A stretch of DNA of 64,000 nucleotides from Lineus longissimus (lineage: Eukaryota; Nemertea; Pilidiophora; Heteronemertea; Lineidae). The stretch spans positions 19,904,599 through 19,968,598 of the forward strand of contig NC_088309.1 of assembly GCF_910592395.1 (NCBI RefSeq), written 5' to 3'. This document shows, piece after piece, positions 25,241 through 39,513 of the stretch (within the stretch, counting starts at the first letter, position 1; every line of letters begins with the position of its first letter). The notes under the pieces were generated by a model. That model saw nothing but the letters and a program-made list of their open reading frames with translations, ran no database searches and was not told where the DNA came from. The position numbers and the translations under genes were made by a program.

Positions 25241-28200
25241 TTGATGTTATGGCTTTTTGGCCTTCTGTGGAAGAGCTGTCGCTCATTAATGTTTGGAAGG
25301 TTTTTTAAGCTCGCTCAATATAACAACGTCTGATTTAGGAAATGACACCGAGCTTGAAGTATTAATAACATGAAATTGAAAATTATGAAGACGCAGACGA
25401 GAGCTTTGCCTAGTAACCAATAAGCCGTAATTGCTGGAATGGAGCAGAATTGAGCACTCAGTGTTGTTAATGATTCAAACAATTATTTTGCATTTTTTAC
25501 CGACAAATCAGAAATAGCGCCGAGTGGTTTATGAATTGTTGACAAATTTAATCAGCGGTTTATTTATCGCGCAGCTTTTCCATTAAAATAAACTATCCGA
25601 ATTAATTCAGACACAATCTGACGTGGAGGGGGGGGGGGGGGTGTAACATACCGATTAAAGTGAGCGACAATGTGACGAATTCATGCATGGTCTATGAGCT
25701 CTGGTAAGCCGCGTTAGAAGAAATTGTTCATAACGGTACCCCTGGGAAGGAAAGCGACTATAGTTGCATTGTTTCCCGTTGTATATGGGGTTAAACATTG
25801 TTGCCATTAAAACCGATATGACAACAATACTAAGCTAATTTCATTAGGTGTGTTACCGATAAAGTAACCTTTCGCGACACTGCCCTGAAATGCAAGGAAT
25901 ATCATACCTATCTCTGGTGACAAATAAACCAATCTTGCAAACGAGAATGCGGCCAAGGAAATGCACTAATGCATGGGGAGTTGGTACCAGGAAATCGATC
26001 GACCTTACAAAAGAGGCTAAATGGGGTCATCCCTGTTCCCCGGGTTCCAAAATTTCCCGCGTTCTATGTTCCCCTATAGAATGTAAAAAAAACCCTTAGT
26101 ATCGGGGAACCCGACCAGGGAACATATAGAATCGGGGGAACATCCCTGGGAACAAAAAACAACGAAACTGGACTGAACCCCGTGTCAGATCAATTGTGTA
26201 GTGTCCCCATCCGAACAGAATGGGAATACAAAAGTAATGAGATATACAACGTACCCCTATCATCTCGTATCTGGCCTCAAGTAAAATATCAAATATCTAA
26301 GTCTTGTTTTTTTTATAGATTCAGGAATGCTCATATATGGATTCCTGATTGGCATTACATGTTCGATTGGCCGGCTTGTCATTGCACGAAAAGAAAGGAA
26401 ATGCGTTAGATCTCGCCGGAGGTCGCCAGCATGATTTGATATCGGATCTGCGCCCCAAGCCAGTCTCGCATTTGTTGATTGATCCGTTGCTGATTGGTGG
26501 AAATGGAAGGCGGATTTGTCGGCTTGCAGACGTTCCTCTGAGGCTGGTTTGAACATGAAGGACGGTAGAGATAAAGAGTGCCTGGGCGTGCTTTTAGTGA
26601 AATTAAATTGCTACGATGTTCCTTTGAGATCAAAATCCAATTATTGGTTGGTAAAAAACACCGAGCTATAAATATTAGAGAATTTGAAATTAACGGATTC
26701 AACGCCTTAGCAGATACATGTAAGTAGCCTTTGTCCTTCATTGGATCTTTATACATAACAACCATTTTATAAACTTTGACATACTTGGCTAGGGAAAGAA
26801 ATTAAATATTCCAAATGGTCTCAAAACAGTTAGGCAATCCTTGCAAAGGTAGAAAAGACATTGCTTTAAGGAAAGAACAAAGGAAGATGCTGAGGGTTTT
26901 GTAAAAATTATCTTATTAAGACTAGTTTGATACAGAGATTTACCAAAAAAATGCTAGGAATCTTTTGTCGCAAGTTTTAGTTTTGTTGCCAAGCGCTGTT
27001 CAGTACAAGAATTCAGCCTTTGGCATTCAAAAGACAAGAACGAATGCATGGCTAAGTCTTCTCTTTGTTTCAGTTGTGAAGCATGGAAAGCCTTTCAAGT
27101 GAGTACGCGATGCTAACAAATCCTGAATTTGACAGAATCCCACACACAAACCAATATCTTTGAAGCGCCATTGATTCAAGAACAACAAGAAATATGGCTA
27201 AGTATCTTGGATGGTTTCTTGTAAAGACAGCCATCAAAGATAGTTACAAGCGCTCTAATCGCAGAAAGTACACACGGCAAATTTCGAAGTCGTTTGTCTG
27301 GCATCGACAAGCTGCGGCGAATTCAAAGCAACCGTGTTTACGGCGAATCTTGCACATGAACCACTCCTTGTGTTTTTGCAGCGATATACCAGCCTCAAGA
27401 AATGCCGGCGAACATGCCCGGGAACCATGGTGTAAAGCTAAATGTATTTGCAGAGGATGTGAGTGGTTCTTTATCGCTCTAACAAAAGCTTTTCCTTGTT
27501 ATCTCCTCAGTGGAGGCAGTTGGTGATATTTTGTCAAAAACAGGAAGGGTGACAGTGATGAATGTCAATTACGCTTGTCGCTGATGATGAGGGAATGGGT
27601 TTTTTTTCGGGACCAGGGATTGCCCTGAATAACTATCGGGACTCGAGATAGAGGTAAAAATTGGGATATGGAGGTGCCGTCGGGAAAAGGGGAAAAGGCG
27701 CCCTAACAAAGGCGGGACCATACCATTTTTTTCAAAGAGCCCTCAGAGGTCGCCTCAATGGGTGCTGTGAGGACCCCTTGTCGGTGCCAAGAGAAACACT
27801 CTTGGGTTGAGATACCATTATGGGCGGGTGCTTCGGTACGTTAAGTTGACGAACCCTAATAAACTTTTTTCATGAGGAACCGTTATTGGTACTGAGAGGT
27901 ATATACGTAATGGTTCATTACCTCTGCGGCAAACATAAATCTTCTGTTGGGTTCATTGGTGGAATTTTTTTAAAGATTGTAAGCTTCGCTGACATTAGGC
28001 TTCATCACAAAATATTAGTATCAAGCGTACTGATCCATGCTTCTGCATTAACATGATTAGCTGTGCCAACCCCTAGGCAGTCGGTCCAGATACCCAGGTA
28101 ATTGCATTTATTGATAAACCAATAGCTATTGTCCGCCAGTGTGTTTACCGCCCGCAAATTAACGACGGGTTATTATAGGAAAGGTACTGTAAATTAGTAT

Positions 28201-31135
28201 TATCAGCCGCAGGTCTAGTCACTATCCCTGGAAGTACACATTCCATCATTGAATATCAATATGCGACGCTGGCTTTCTTCTGGCTCAAATCACAATTGGG
28301 AAGAACGCCTGACAAGAGAACAACGGCCCATCACTTTTATCCTGCGTCAATGGAAACGTCCTTGGCAAGTTTCCCTGACCACGTGCTGTTGTTGTGGTCG
28401 TCGTCTTTACTAATTGTCAAAATCAGCACAGTCATCTTCAGAATGTGTGGTTCTGAGAGATGCATTTTCAAAATGATAGTTTGTATAATGTAGGCTTTAC
28501 TATGACAAGAAGTGTGGTGACCTTGAAACAAAGTATTGTCTTAGCAGGGGATTGTAGAGGTGCGAGGGTTGAGCGCGTGTCAGAAATGACATGAGTTCTA
28601 TGGAATATAATACCAGCTGCACATATCTCTCGTGACTAACCAAAACAGGAAGATACTGGGCAGTTATGAAAGGTCAGGGTTTATGAAAGAACAGGTGCTC
28701 TTGCTCCGGTCGTTACATTACGTATAAGAAGGTAGCCATGCATATTATCAAAATAAGGCTCGCTTATAATTTTTTTGAAAATATTTCTCCTAATATATCT
28801 TCCACCTTGCGACCCCATGCCAGTGGCCACGTAATATTTTCACATTGACAACGAAAGTGTTCTGGAATCACACTGGACAAACAAGATTATCTTCAGCCGG
28901 CCAAGCTTGATATGACATTTACCAATGCCTCGAAAATCAATTTATCGTACGTTTGTATTGTATCCACAGTCACAATGCCCGCGATCGTCTGCTCGTCATC
29001 GCCCTGAATCACCACATGGTAGTCCATTAATGGTCCCAATCATTGGGTATAGTTTTACTGCTATTTAGCGGCGTGATCTATCAATTTGTTCCTTATCGTT
29101 AAGCGGGCCACGTGAAATGCATTGTCAATTTCTCATACTAGTGGTTTGTGTATCAAGGCTGTCAGAGCACATTATTCGATATGCGTCCAAGATGCGCCAA
29201 TTGACAACTTACAGACGACGCATGAAAATTCTGTGTTGCGGTCGCAGGTTGAACTGAAAATTCTACGTTGCGGTCGAAAGTTACACTGAATGATTAAGGG
29301 AACGGTATACCTACATATGAAGTCCAATTCATAATCTCCTGGTAACTAATACCCACAGTTTGGAGGGAAAGGTTTCTTATTTGACTTTCGTGATAAGAGT
29401 ATCTGGCAAAAAGATCATGGCGTTGGTTCAAGTGGGCCACGATGCAACGCTGTATCATGTAGGCTCTTTTCCTGGGCGATTCGAGAGGATGCATACAGAA
29501 CACGAACGCTGTAGCATTCTTTTAACGAGACTAATCAAGTGCTGCTACACGAGAGGTGGATTTATCACTCAATTACTGCATTTTTGCGTTTGTCACAAAA
29601 CATGTGTATGCGTGTAATGGGCAAGCGGGCCGGGAACAAAAGTGTAATATGATATGGATATGAATGATGATATTGACATGAATTGTGATCACAGTCGGCT
29701 TCGTCTCAAAATTAGATTAGAGACAAACCAAACTTTACAGAAATCCAGTTTTCACCCAGTACAACGAGAGAACAACTGAGAACCTTCGAACACCCGCCAG
29801 CCCTCTGTATCTTAGAGTCTTTATTCATGCATAATAACATAAGACACATCAAATTTCATCGCATTTGGGAATTAAGTGCCCAGCGTTGTTATAGTAACCT
29901 TCGCCAGATGGTAAATATATTTGATGTCGTGTTGAAAGCAGATTGAATATTAAAGCTATTGGGCATTATCAACTCTAACCACTTAATAGCTGGGCTATTT
30001 GTAATGCAATGTAGGCGGGAAACAGATCTCACAGCGACTGGAAGTTAACGAAACAGCATGGACAGTGCGCAGGCAGAAAGTCCAAGTATCACTTAACAGC
30101 GGACTTTCACAGGCCTCTTGGAGTCAGTTGCAATCAGTGCCGCATCCTTACGTAACCAGTGATTTTCGATATACTTCCCCTCTCGATATTTCATATACGA
30201 GGTAGGAGTAGAGGAAAAACCTGATCTCAGGAAGTTAGTGCCGAGAATAACTTGTCCAAGCGCTTTGATGGGGTGAAGCCGTGCGATGCTTCCCACAGTC
30301 GCCGCTGCGTTTGACACGAGCATTGAGACGGTGAAAAGGGCCAAATGCTTATCTCAGACACTCATGCGCACATATACAACCCTACACGGCGTGTTGTGAC
30401 AAAAGGCTTGAGGCAACTGACCGTCCAGCATTACATCCTATACCGCACTCATTACACCCCTCAGCACTCTAGCCATCTCAACACTAATTGATAACGGATG
30501 ACAAAAAAGCATCTCGCTGTACCATGTCCTGATGCAGAAGCCAGTGAAGCCACAAATGAGGGTTTAATCTATATTGGACGTTGGGATATATAGAGAGGGG
30601 ATTACCAGTGGATGAGGTTCAAGACTAACTGATCTATAGCACTGCATGCCGCGCTCTGCTCGCTATACGGTATATAGAGGGTCGGGATTCACAGGAAAGC
30701 GTTTGAGTCAGCCACGATGCCATTTCGGTCTTTTTTTTTCATTTTGATACGCTCCGTCACAAACTCGTACTCAATATTTCATATTCGAACTAATCACTAC
30801 CAGCAAAACTGATTCCCCATCTTCCAATATCGCCAACTTATACAATATTTTCCACTTCACCGCCATATTATTTGAACCCCAATTTTGATGACTGTTAACG
30901 CTATCAAAGCAAGAGTTCTAGAAACAATAAGAGCTTCAACAGGGCTCGAAATTACATGGCGAATCGAATTATCACTGAGTATACTCTATGCACTTAAAAA
31001 CGGACCTTCTGAAGGCAACGAAAGTGGGCTGAGAATCAATTTATTTACACGCGACGAGTCAAGGTTTGCGACCAAGAAGAGTTGAGTCACGCAAACTATA
31101 CTCCATCAACCAATCTTTTGCCTCCTCAAGTACTG

Positions 31136-31380
31136 TACCATCTACGTATATGTGTCTTGCCTTTTTGTCTCGTACTCTATAAAATCAATCTGCACTCCCT
31201 TTACGTATGTGCCTTTTTGTCTCCAACTATAATCAACCTGCTCCCTGCACGTATGTGCCTTTTTGTCTCCTACTATAATCAACCCGCTGCTCCCTTATGT
31301 CTCTTGTTTTAATCAACCTGCCCCCTGTATATGTATGTGCTTTTGTTTCCTATAATCAACCTGTTCCCTGATGTCTTCCT
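31136..31380. repeat. Short tandem repeat array, about 45-55-bp unit, about five copies
   Basis: ACGTATGTGCCTTTTTGTCTC followed by an A/T phrase and AATCAACCTGCTCCCT recurs from about 31150 to 31380, with progressive shortening toward the right end. Confidence 0.75.
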
Positions 31381-32307
31381 TTTCCATCATAACGCGATTG
31401 TATCGTTGTCCTATGTCTGTTACTGGATAACGCCCGGAGACAATCACCCTCCTTTATACATGAATCAGTCAATAATGACATTATCACGACAAAGGAATGC
31501 CTGCACATTAAGAGGATGACGCCGACCAAAGACTGCTTGGGCGCCGCTTTTGTTCTCGCCATTCAGACCGGCGGACTCCAATTTCAAACCCGAGGAAAAA
31601 TTAACGTTTCCAAATGCACCTCTTTATATATTGGCACCGATGCCGTGTTTGGTTTTTGCGTTTTCATTTCAATGACACCGATATTTCATATCGACAAATC
31701 AATGGTTAGCTTTTCTTGGTTCATTGGCGTCAGTCAGTCATCGCTCGAATCAGTATGAACTTGACTGGCTGATTTCGTGTGAGAACCCCGCTCAATTTCA
31801 CACAATCTCCACTCGCAAAGATACTGTGGCACCGTGTCACATGAGGCTATTGCATACCGACTTACACCGGCGGTGAACATTAATCCTCGAAAGATGGATA
31901 TACGCAAAACGCCGGTAGATCGGTATGTGGATAGTGTGGATAGTTATTTGATACCGTGGCCCATTCGGGACGAAGGGTTTTTCTATTTAATGGGTTCTTT
32001 CTTCAATTCATCGAATGAAGAGATGCCCCTGATATCGCTGCGGTCTGCCACGTCCCCCGCCCCCCCCCCCCCCCGCATCGTGCAAAAACGGAGTGTAAAA
32101 GAGCGGAAGAAACACTTTGAAGCCGGATACAGCTGGCATGCGGGGGTGGGCTTTTAATATTCATAATATCATGCACCCTAGTTAATGACGACACAAGATG
32201 GCTGACATAAACATGTTGATTCAAAAACAGGTCAAAACTCGTAGGCGGTCCGGGTCGCACCTAAGAATGAAGCAATTTATCCGCTGCTCTACATGGTGTC
32301 AATAGTT

Positions 32308-32755
32308 GCTTTTACACGAGGACGGTTTTAGCCCTCCTCACCTCGAGCCACTTGAAGCCGGATCACCTGTAACTGGCTTTGCGCTGTCTACACGGAGACG
32401 GATCAAATCCGCGCCGGCCCCAGGTCAGTTCAGGCCACTTAAACCACTAACCCGTCGCATGGTGGCGCATGTGACTCTTCTTTCGGTGGAGGTTTCATGA
32501 ACTGCTATATACCGCACTACTCGATTTTAGTACCGTGCGCAAAGTGACTCGAGGCCAGATCGGTTCTACACGAGAGATTAAGCGTCTTGAAGTGGCTCCA
32601 ACCCGCCTCAAGTGACTCGAGACTGCAGTGCTAACGCGCCTCGGGTCAGGTCACTTGGAGACGGTTCTGATTTCGTTCTACACGGTAAAAATTATCCTGA
32701 CCCGCCTCGAGCTGGCTCGAAGCCGGTTCCAACTGTCCTCGTGTAGAAAGGCCTT
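32308..32755. mobile_element. Probable nonautonomous TIR element
   Basis: The left end has TTTTACACGAGGACGGTTTT and the right end has AACTGTCCTCGTGTAGAAAG, which are inverted copies of a 15-20-bp terminal repeat. The interior repeats CTCGAG, CACTTG(A/G)AG, GAAGCCGG and TTCTACACG several times in a degenerate way. There is no coding capacity. This looks like a MITE or foldback element; I do not know the superfamily. Confidence 0.6.
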
Positions 32756-32766
32756 ATATTTTACTC

Positions 32767-32789
32767 GGGGGGGGGGGGGGGGGGGGGGG
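32767..32789 (+). repeat. Poly-G tract (23 G)
   Basis: An uninterrupted run of G follows TTACTC. It can form a G-quadruplex on the plus strand and is prone to length variation and assembly error. Confidence 0.95.
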
Positions 32790-35700
32790 TGTTTGATAAT
32801 AGTATACAATAATTTATTTGGCTGTACAAGTACTTAATTGACATACTGGAACGGCAAGTGAATCTTACCAGGAGAGGAAAATCTCAGACATTATCAATAC
32901 TAGCATATACCCGTGGCGCGGGCTGTTCGAGGTATAAAAATCGGATTGTGTGGGTGTTGGTATGTTGTGGGTTTGGTGTAAAAGGGGTGCTGGTTTGTGA
33001 GTAACACTTTTTTCATAAGTGTAATACTTCTTGAAAACGGAACTATGTAACCATGCACATGATGTACAGGCGTCCACAATGCTAAACCAATTCTCGGAAA
33101 ACCAAGATGGTGCAGACTGGTGATGTACTCGATATCAGCCAGCGATTAGCGCCAGAATGGTTTAAGTTACCGGTGTGTGCGTAAATCTTGTCTCCCATTG
33201 GGAACATTCCACTGTTTTTCTGTGTAAAATGTCTCCAGTGTTGTTGTTGTTGCTAACAGTAAACTATGATGCGGCCTTACTGGAATCCCCTACTTACTTA
33301 TACTTCTAACAACAACAACAAACAACTACTGCAACTACCAACTACTGTACATGATGTGATCATGAAAACTGGACTACAAAATGCATGATATTGTCGCAAT
33401 GACTTTATTCAAAGTTCTCAAACCTACCTATTAACCTCCCTTGTGTAAAACTACATCATGTCAGTTGATAATGGATGACAGTAGAGATAAAACCAGGCTT
33501 ATTAAGGTGTTCAACGCTAAGTGCAACTCGTCAATTATAATAGTGATATACAGGCAGTTGCCATTTTGGGGGGGAATTTTTTTTCAATGTATTTCGACAA
33601 ATTTTTATTACTGAAACGAGAGAAGGTTGTAGTATAATACAGTTAGATATATAACACTTGAAATGCATTGCTTTTATTAGCCGAGATATAAAATTACCAA
33701 TAACCCATAATTATTGTTATGTCAAGTGAGGCAACTTCGCGTGTTACCAAAACCAAAAATAAAAACCCAATTTAGATGAATATCCACACGATAAAACCAC
33801 TTCATCTAATTTTGCTCTAATTCCTTTAGAAATGTACCTGTCCGCCTGAGGTCACAATCATGCATAGCAATCTGGATGGAAGAGAAAATGAAATGTAGCA
33901 TACCGCTTCATTAGACGGTATAAGTATGCATTTTACTTTTATCACTACAGTGTCAAGCTTTCAGCGGAGAGCACTTGTACGGAAAGTGCAAGCGGGCGGG
34001 AAGGACCGGAGACTAATTACTAGGGACAGTCACAAAGGGACAGGTCATGCGGCGATTTCGTATACACTCCGGTCGCAGCGGATCAGCCTCGTCCCTCTCC
34101 CCCCCCCCCCCCAACAGACGATGTTTATGATGACCATGCATGGACTGCCCCAGGAGTCTACGATTTCGTGGAGTGGCCAGTATTAGAGTTTCAGCCTGAA
34201 TCCGCGATAGATTTTTCAAATAACGGGAGTTTTATGAATTAAGCTTCACCAGGCCCTATAACATCTAGTTTCCACTTAGATTGAGAAAGCGGAAAACTGC
34301 TCGGCTTGATTCTTGGTCGGATCAGAGTCTTTCAAATCTGGTCGGATTAATTCCGATTAAGTTATTGGATCAGTCAGAGTCTTTTACTCAATACAAATGT
34401 ACATTTATCGAAAGACTCTGGATCAGCAATGGCAATAACCCTCCAATACAAGGACAAGTCACAAATGAACTTGACGGCTTCTTCATCAAGCTGCCGGCTG
34501 TGTCGAAACACGCGTAATATTGGAAAAGCATCTCGGGTGATGCGCTGATCCAACTGGAACTTGAACAAATTCTTTGATCGAACCGTGATGGTTGGAAAGT
34601 TCATCTTTCGGGCATCTTGAACACTGACTTTTGCATGCAATTGTCGCTTTTTCAGAGCGATTTTTTACAACTTAGTCTACATGTATAGGCAGTACAGGAT
34701 GAACATTCTGATAATTTCTGATCGCTCTACAAAGCCACCAGTTCATCTAAATATTCAATAATTCAGACATGACATAACAATGAACGATATATCAATCTCA
34801 GGTTCGTTGAATGGGTGCAATATTTTACCACTGGAACGGAAAAGGTCAATGCAAAGTATCAAACTGGGAGGTATAATCCAAAGGAAGAAATATAAGGGTC
34901 GAGTACGAGTGGGTGAATGGGTCGTGTAGGAGTGTTAATTGTTATAGGTCCACTTAGCTTTTTTGTCAATGTTTTCTTGGAAAAATGGATCATTAGCCCT
35001 ATTCACACTAGTAAAAAACAATTCATTCGGCCAAAATTGTTAATAATTACATGTATATAGTTTTCAAGATAAACGCTGCCCGAAGTTCCACACAAGTGAT
35101 GCTTTAGGCGGAATCCCGAGTGTTTATGTGCGAAACGGCAAATCTGATCTATTACATTTCAATATGCGATACACAGATGACGCATGTGATCGGATTATCG
35201 AACATGAAATCAATCGCCGAACATACACAAGGTACAGACTTACCAAAACAATAAAGGGAATCATCGGTAGTGTAATCCAAGGGAATGTCACGAATCCAGC
35301 CCCAAAACAAAGCAGCTATCTGTATTTTCACGACACCGTATCTCAGCAGCCTGGTATCCAATGTAATCCATGAGCGTTGCTAGTGCCGATGTTTCAGCAA
35401 TGTACCACTTGCTTACGGCGCTCACGGTGGCTCCCGTATAATGGCTGCCTCGGATTCCCTTTCCAATACCGTTGGTGCACTGACAGTCTATATATTACTC
35501 CTGAATGACGCTGCATCCACCTATGAAAGGAAAAATAATAACGCAATATCGACGGATGCGCTAGGAAAAGGGATCTTAGTGGCCTGCCTTTTGACAATGG
35601 CCGACAAAATATCAACTCTCCGGAGAAAGGGTGGGGCGCAGTGAAGAGCAATTTGCCAAACATTACAAAGGGATGACGGTCGTCGGATAGTGGCAAAAAA

Positions 35701-37814
35701 ACAGAACAGATCACGTTGATGGTTTTTCCTCATGAGAATTTCTTGACTTAAAACTGGGGTAGGATTGCTACTTTTTTGGTCATTCTCAAAACGACTCGGT
35801 AACCAAGATATATCATGCTCTGAGTCTGACAAATACGACAAGTTGGTGTCAAACTGGGACCAAGTGCAAATAGTCACACGGACCGCATGTAGAATAAAAT
35901 ATTTTGTAACTGGTTTAAGTCAAACATTCGGGGAGAAAGTTATCAGAGAGTACATCAAGAAAATACTTTGCTAATGGAATGGATGCTGATCGTGAGATAG
36001 ATTCGTAACATTTGGTGACAGTTTTGCCTATATCTCTTCCATCTGTGTCTTCAAACTGCCGTTTAAGATGCTGGTCGGATACAGCTGCCGGAAAAAAGTA
36101 AATTTGGATCTATATCTCGCGATCAGAATATCTAATCAAAACCAATTACATCACGGGACACTAGGCGATGTAGTTATTTGATAAGACTAACTAAACTAAC
36201 ATGCTTGAAAACAATATTTTTCTTTCAAGTAATTGAATTGAATATGATGAAATAGTGTTTTAGACCAGTCGCACAGATGTAAAAACAGACCATGCCACAA
36301 ACTGACTTCATTTGCGCGAGCGTTATCCCTAATTTTAGGAGTGGAAGCGGTTGGATCGCTCGTCAGTGAAACGGGCGACGATACCCGACATTACTTTTTT
36401 TTGCATTTTTTGTCATAATGATATTTTTCCTTCCTTTTTTAAAATAAAATAGTGCTTTATTTGTTTCTGTCAATAAGGTATATAGGCCTATCTGTAGGAT
36501 TGTCCTTCACGACTTTCAACCATGCACTAGCATGTCAATACGTCAACCTGGCATTAAATAGTGCCTCATGTTGTTGATGTGAACTATTGAAGTACCCCTC
36601 GAGCTCATGGATCAACTTACAAACGGTCATGTGCGCCCACCGTCGGTACGGCCGGCGGGGAGGCCTCCAGCCTATGGATTACCTATACTGCAAGTGGTAC
36701 GGATGGTAGCAGCTTGCCTCCCGTCCGCTGAGCGATACTGTCTGTTTCGAGTGTCTGACCTTACTTCTGACCAGTATTGTGTATGAAAACTTATGACGAA
36801 TGATCCCAACCAGCTCGCAGACAGAACACGAATTTACCTACCTTATCAGAAATGTTCAAAGAGCGTAAATAGTATTTTCCATCTCTTCTCTCGCCACCCT
36901 GGACCGACTGATGTTTGATTCCCAGGGCAGAACACGCCGCATTGCCTTCCAATTCACTACCGCAAATATCAACTTGCATCACGGGGTCCATGGCAATATG
37001 CGAGGGTTTGATTGTTTCTCCATAACGCTTCCGACGCCGGGTAACACTAATTGCTGTATATTCATGATAATTTCTTCTTCAGAATCTTGTGGCTGCACGC
37101 ATATTCCGTAACAAGGTGTAACAAGGTTGGTGGAAAGTCAGTGGCATCGCATTGTAAAGGGATATTTTGGAATGTCTACCAATCGGTGAATATGTTTAAC
37201 CAGCCTGTTACACTGAAAATACATGTACCCCCTCCTGCCAGCTGTATTGATAAAACTGTCTCAGTCATTTTGTTTTGTATTTTCGCAGTTTCATTTTTCG
37301 ATTTTGGCCATGTGTTGTATGCTTTGATCAAAAGTGTGCTCCACGGTGAAAAAAAAAATCAAAAACGCCCGACAATGTGGTTTTTTTTAATCGACTTCCG
37401 CCGAACTATGACTCATAACAGATAAAGATGACGTTTGATCAATAAAGCGGACAGTATGTTTATTGAGTAAATGCTGGTCAAGGAAATGTTGATAAGGACG
37501 ACGTAACGGCCATGGGTCATGGACCGGACAGGCTGGAGTTGAGCCATAATTATTGCAGAAGTGATGATTGGTGGCCCTTATATAGATATATGGTATCTCT
37601 GTTGGATGACTTATCTGGGACGAGGGATATCTACCGTACCAAAAATATCACTTCTCATTCCCGCCGTGAGTACAGCAGACAAGAGTTCTAATAATGCATC
37701 AGGTCATAAATTATTGTATTGTACATTATAGAAAGCTCATACGACCTGGGTGAGTCATGATTTCGTGGGATCTACCGAGGCACACGTCACAAAAGAACAC
37801 GACAATCGAACTCG

Positions 37815-37935
37815 GAAGTCAAGTAACTTGCTCAAGGATACAAGGAACCGAGCGGGATGGGGTATCGAACCCACACTACAATTCTGCCAAATTATCTATC
37901 AACCCCAGTTTTAAACCACTACCGACGTCGCCACT
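37815..37935 (+). mobile_element. SINE/LINE-tail-like fragment
   Basis: The order AAGTAACTTGCTCAAGGATAC, GCGGGATGGGGTATCGAACCC, then TTTTAAACCACTACCG matches the general layout of widespread animal retroposon tails (the 'aacttgctcaagg ... ggattcgaaccc ... aaccactac' type, as in MIR-like and Deu-type elements). This is from family knowledge; no element name can be assigned without a repeat library. Confidence 0.55.
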
Positions 37936-39475
37936 CTATCAAAAATCATTCTGCAGTGTCGGACATGCTTTTATGCAAGGGACAAATAATTCGCCACTTC
38001 AGAGCTCACTTTTATTTGCTTGTGTGAGTGTACGCTTGTCCATGTTATCTCAAATTGGCCGCAAATATCGTTGGTTGCAAAGTAAATTGACCGAGGATAT
38101 TACATTTCTGTTTGTTTAAGTGAGGCATGGGTAGCCATTGCGCAGTTTGATACGTGCGTGTGTAGCGGAAAAAGTAAGAGAAACCGTTAATAAGTCGGAA
38201 AAAGCCTCCTACTAATGTTAAGACACGCCCTTTTCATTTTCGTCATTTACGGAGCCCGGCAAATAATTCTCCATCCCGTACCACCAATTCGCAAATATAT
38301 CCACGGAACAAACCGGCGGTACTGATATAATACGTATGCAAATCTTGCCTGACGAAGCTTATCATCAGATGAACACCATTTTATTTCGTCCGAGTCAGAA
38401 AATTACAACAACATAGTTTTTCCAACATAAATGAAAAACGTAATTTGACAAGCTTGCATGCTTGGCTCAGCTATAGTTGGAGGCCTGATTCCCAGCAGTC
38501 AGGTGGGGAACTAAATGATTCGCCAGGGCGTTATCTACCTGTGATTTTTGCTGTTATACGGATACTAAACCAATCGCTCGATGTATCACTTCGCAACCGC
38601 CAAAGCGAAAGAGAATTAACGAGTTCTTTTGAGTAGGGCAATATCCTTATCAAACTGTCATCGACAGCCTTCATATAAACCTCTCTCGCCATCACGGATT
38701 ATGTAGCACGCGATGATCAGCATTTCGCGCCCTGTTCTTAACTCAAGAGAAAGGTCATTCTCAACATGCATGCGTTCTTTCTACCCAACCGTTGTAGCAA
38801 TAGTAAACAAGCGTAAATAGTGCTGATGAACTGCAAGATAGCGAAGCCACCTGTTGGCAACTTTGTGAAACTTCGTCTGTCTCACCGAGCTGTTGCCTAT
38901 AGACTCCCTTTAATGGTTACTTCTAAGGAGGACACCAAACTACCATTTGAGATGCTCTGTTTCCACAACAAGTCGAATTTGAAAAATTGTTGCAAGATTA
39001 TTCTTGGATCTTTGAATTCACTCGGTATCCCTGGTATTGGCAGTTTGACATTTTGCAAATGGCTTTCTTCTTTCTTCTTGAAGGAGACTCTTTCGTGTCC
39101 TTTATCATTTCAAACAGATGGGCTCGTTGCTTTCTCGATCAAGGGCACTGGCATGAGTAACAAATGCTAAAAGCATCCCTGAAAATTCCTTGTTGGACCG
39201 ACTATAATCCTCGTTGAAATATGCCTAATTACCAGAAGTTTGGGATTTTCTCTCTTGCGATTCACTGACTGGAGACAAAGATGTTATGTAATTTGAATTA
39301 AAAGTGCAACATTAATGAAAATACATTTTCTATGCACTGTACATAAAATATAGACACGGATATAAAAGAGACTATTCAAAACCATTTATAAAAAGATGTG
39401 TTTTCAGTTTTTTCTTAAAAATGGGTGTCTCTGTGAGACAGCGCATTTCTTCTATGTAAGGTTACTCAGATGCCA

Positions 39476-39513
39476 GCTCACTGCTAGCATCAGCATCAGC
39501 ATCAGCAGTGAGC
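39476..39513. repeat. Hairpin with a CATCAG-repeat loop
   Basis: GCTCACTGCT and AGCAGTGAGC form a perfect 10-bp inverted repeat around an AGCATC hexamer repeat. Confidence 0.7.

Noticed and set aside
31834-32157. 107-codon ORF crossing a poly-C run
   Set aside because: The Pro run comes from the homopolymer; no homology pattern and no splice sites.
37051-37425. 124-codon ORF with hydrophobic stretches
   Set aside because: Aromatic-rich composition driven by T-rich DNA; no family signature.
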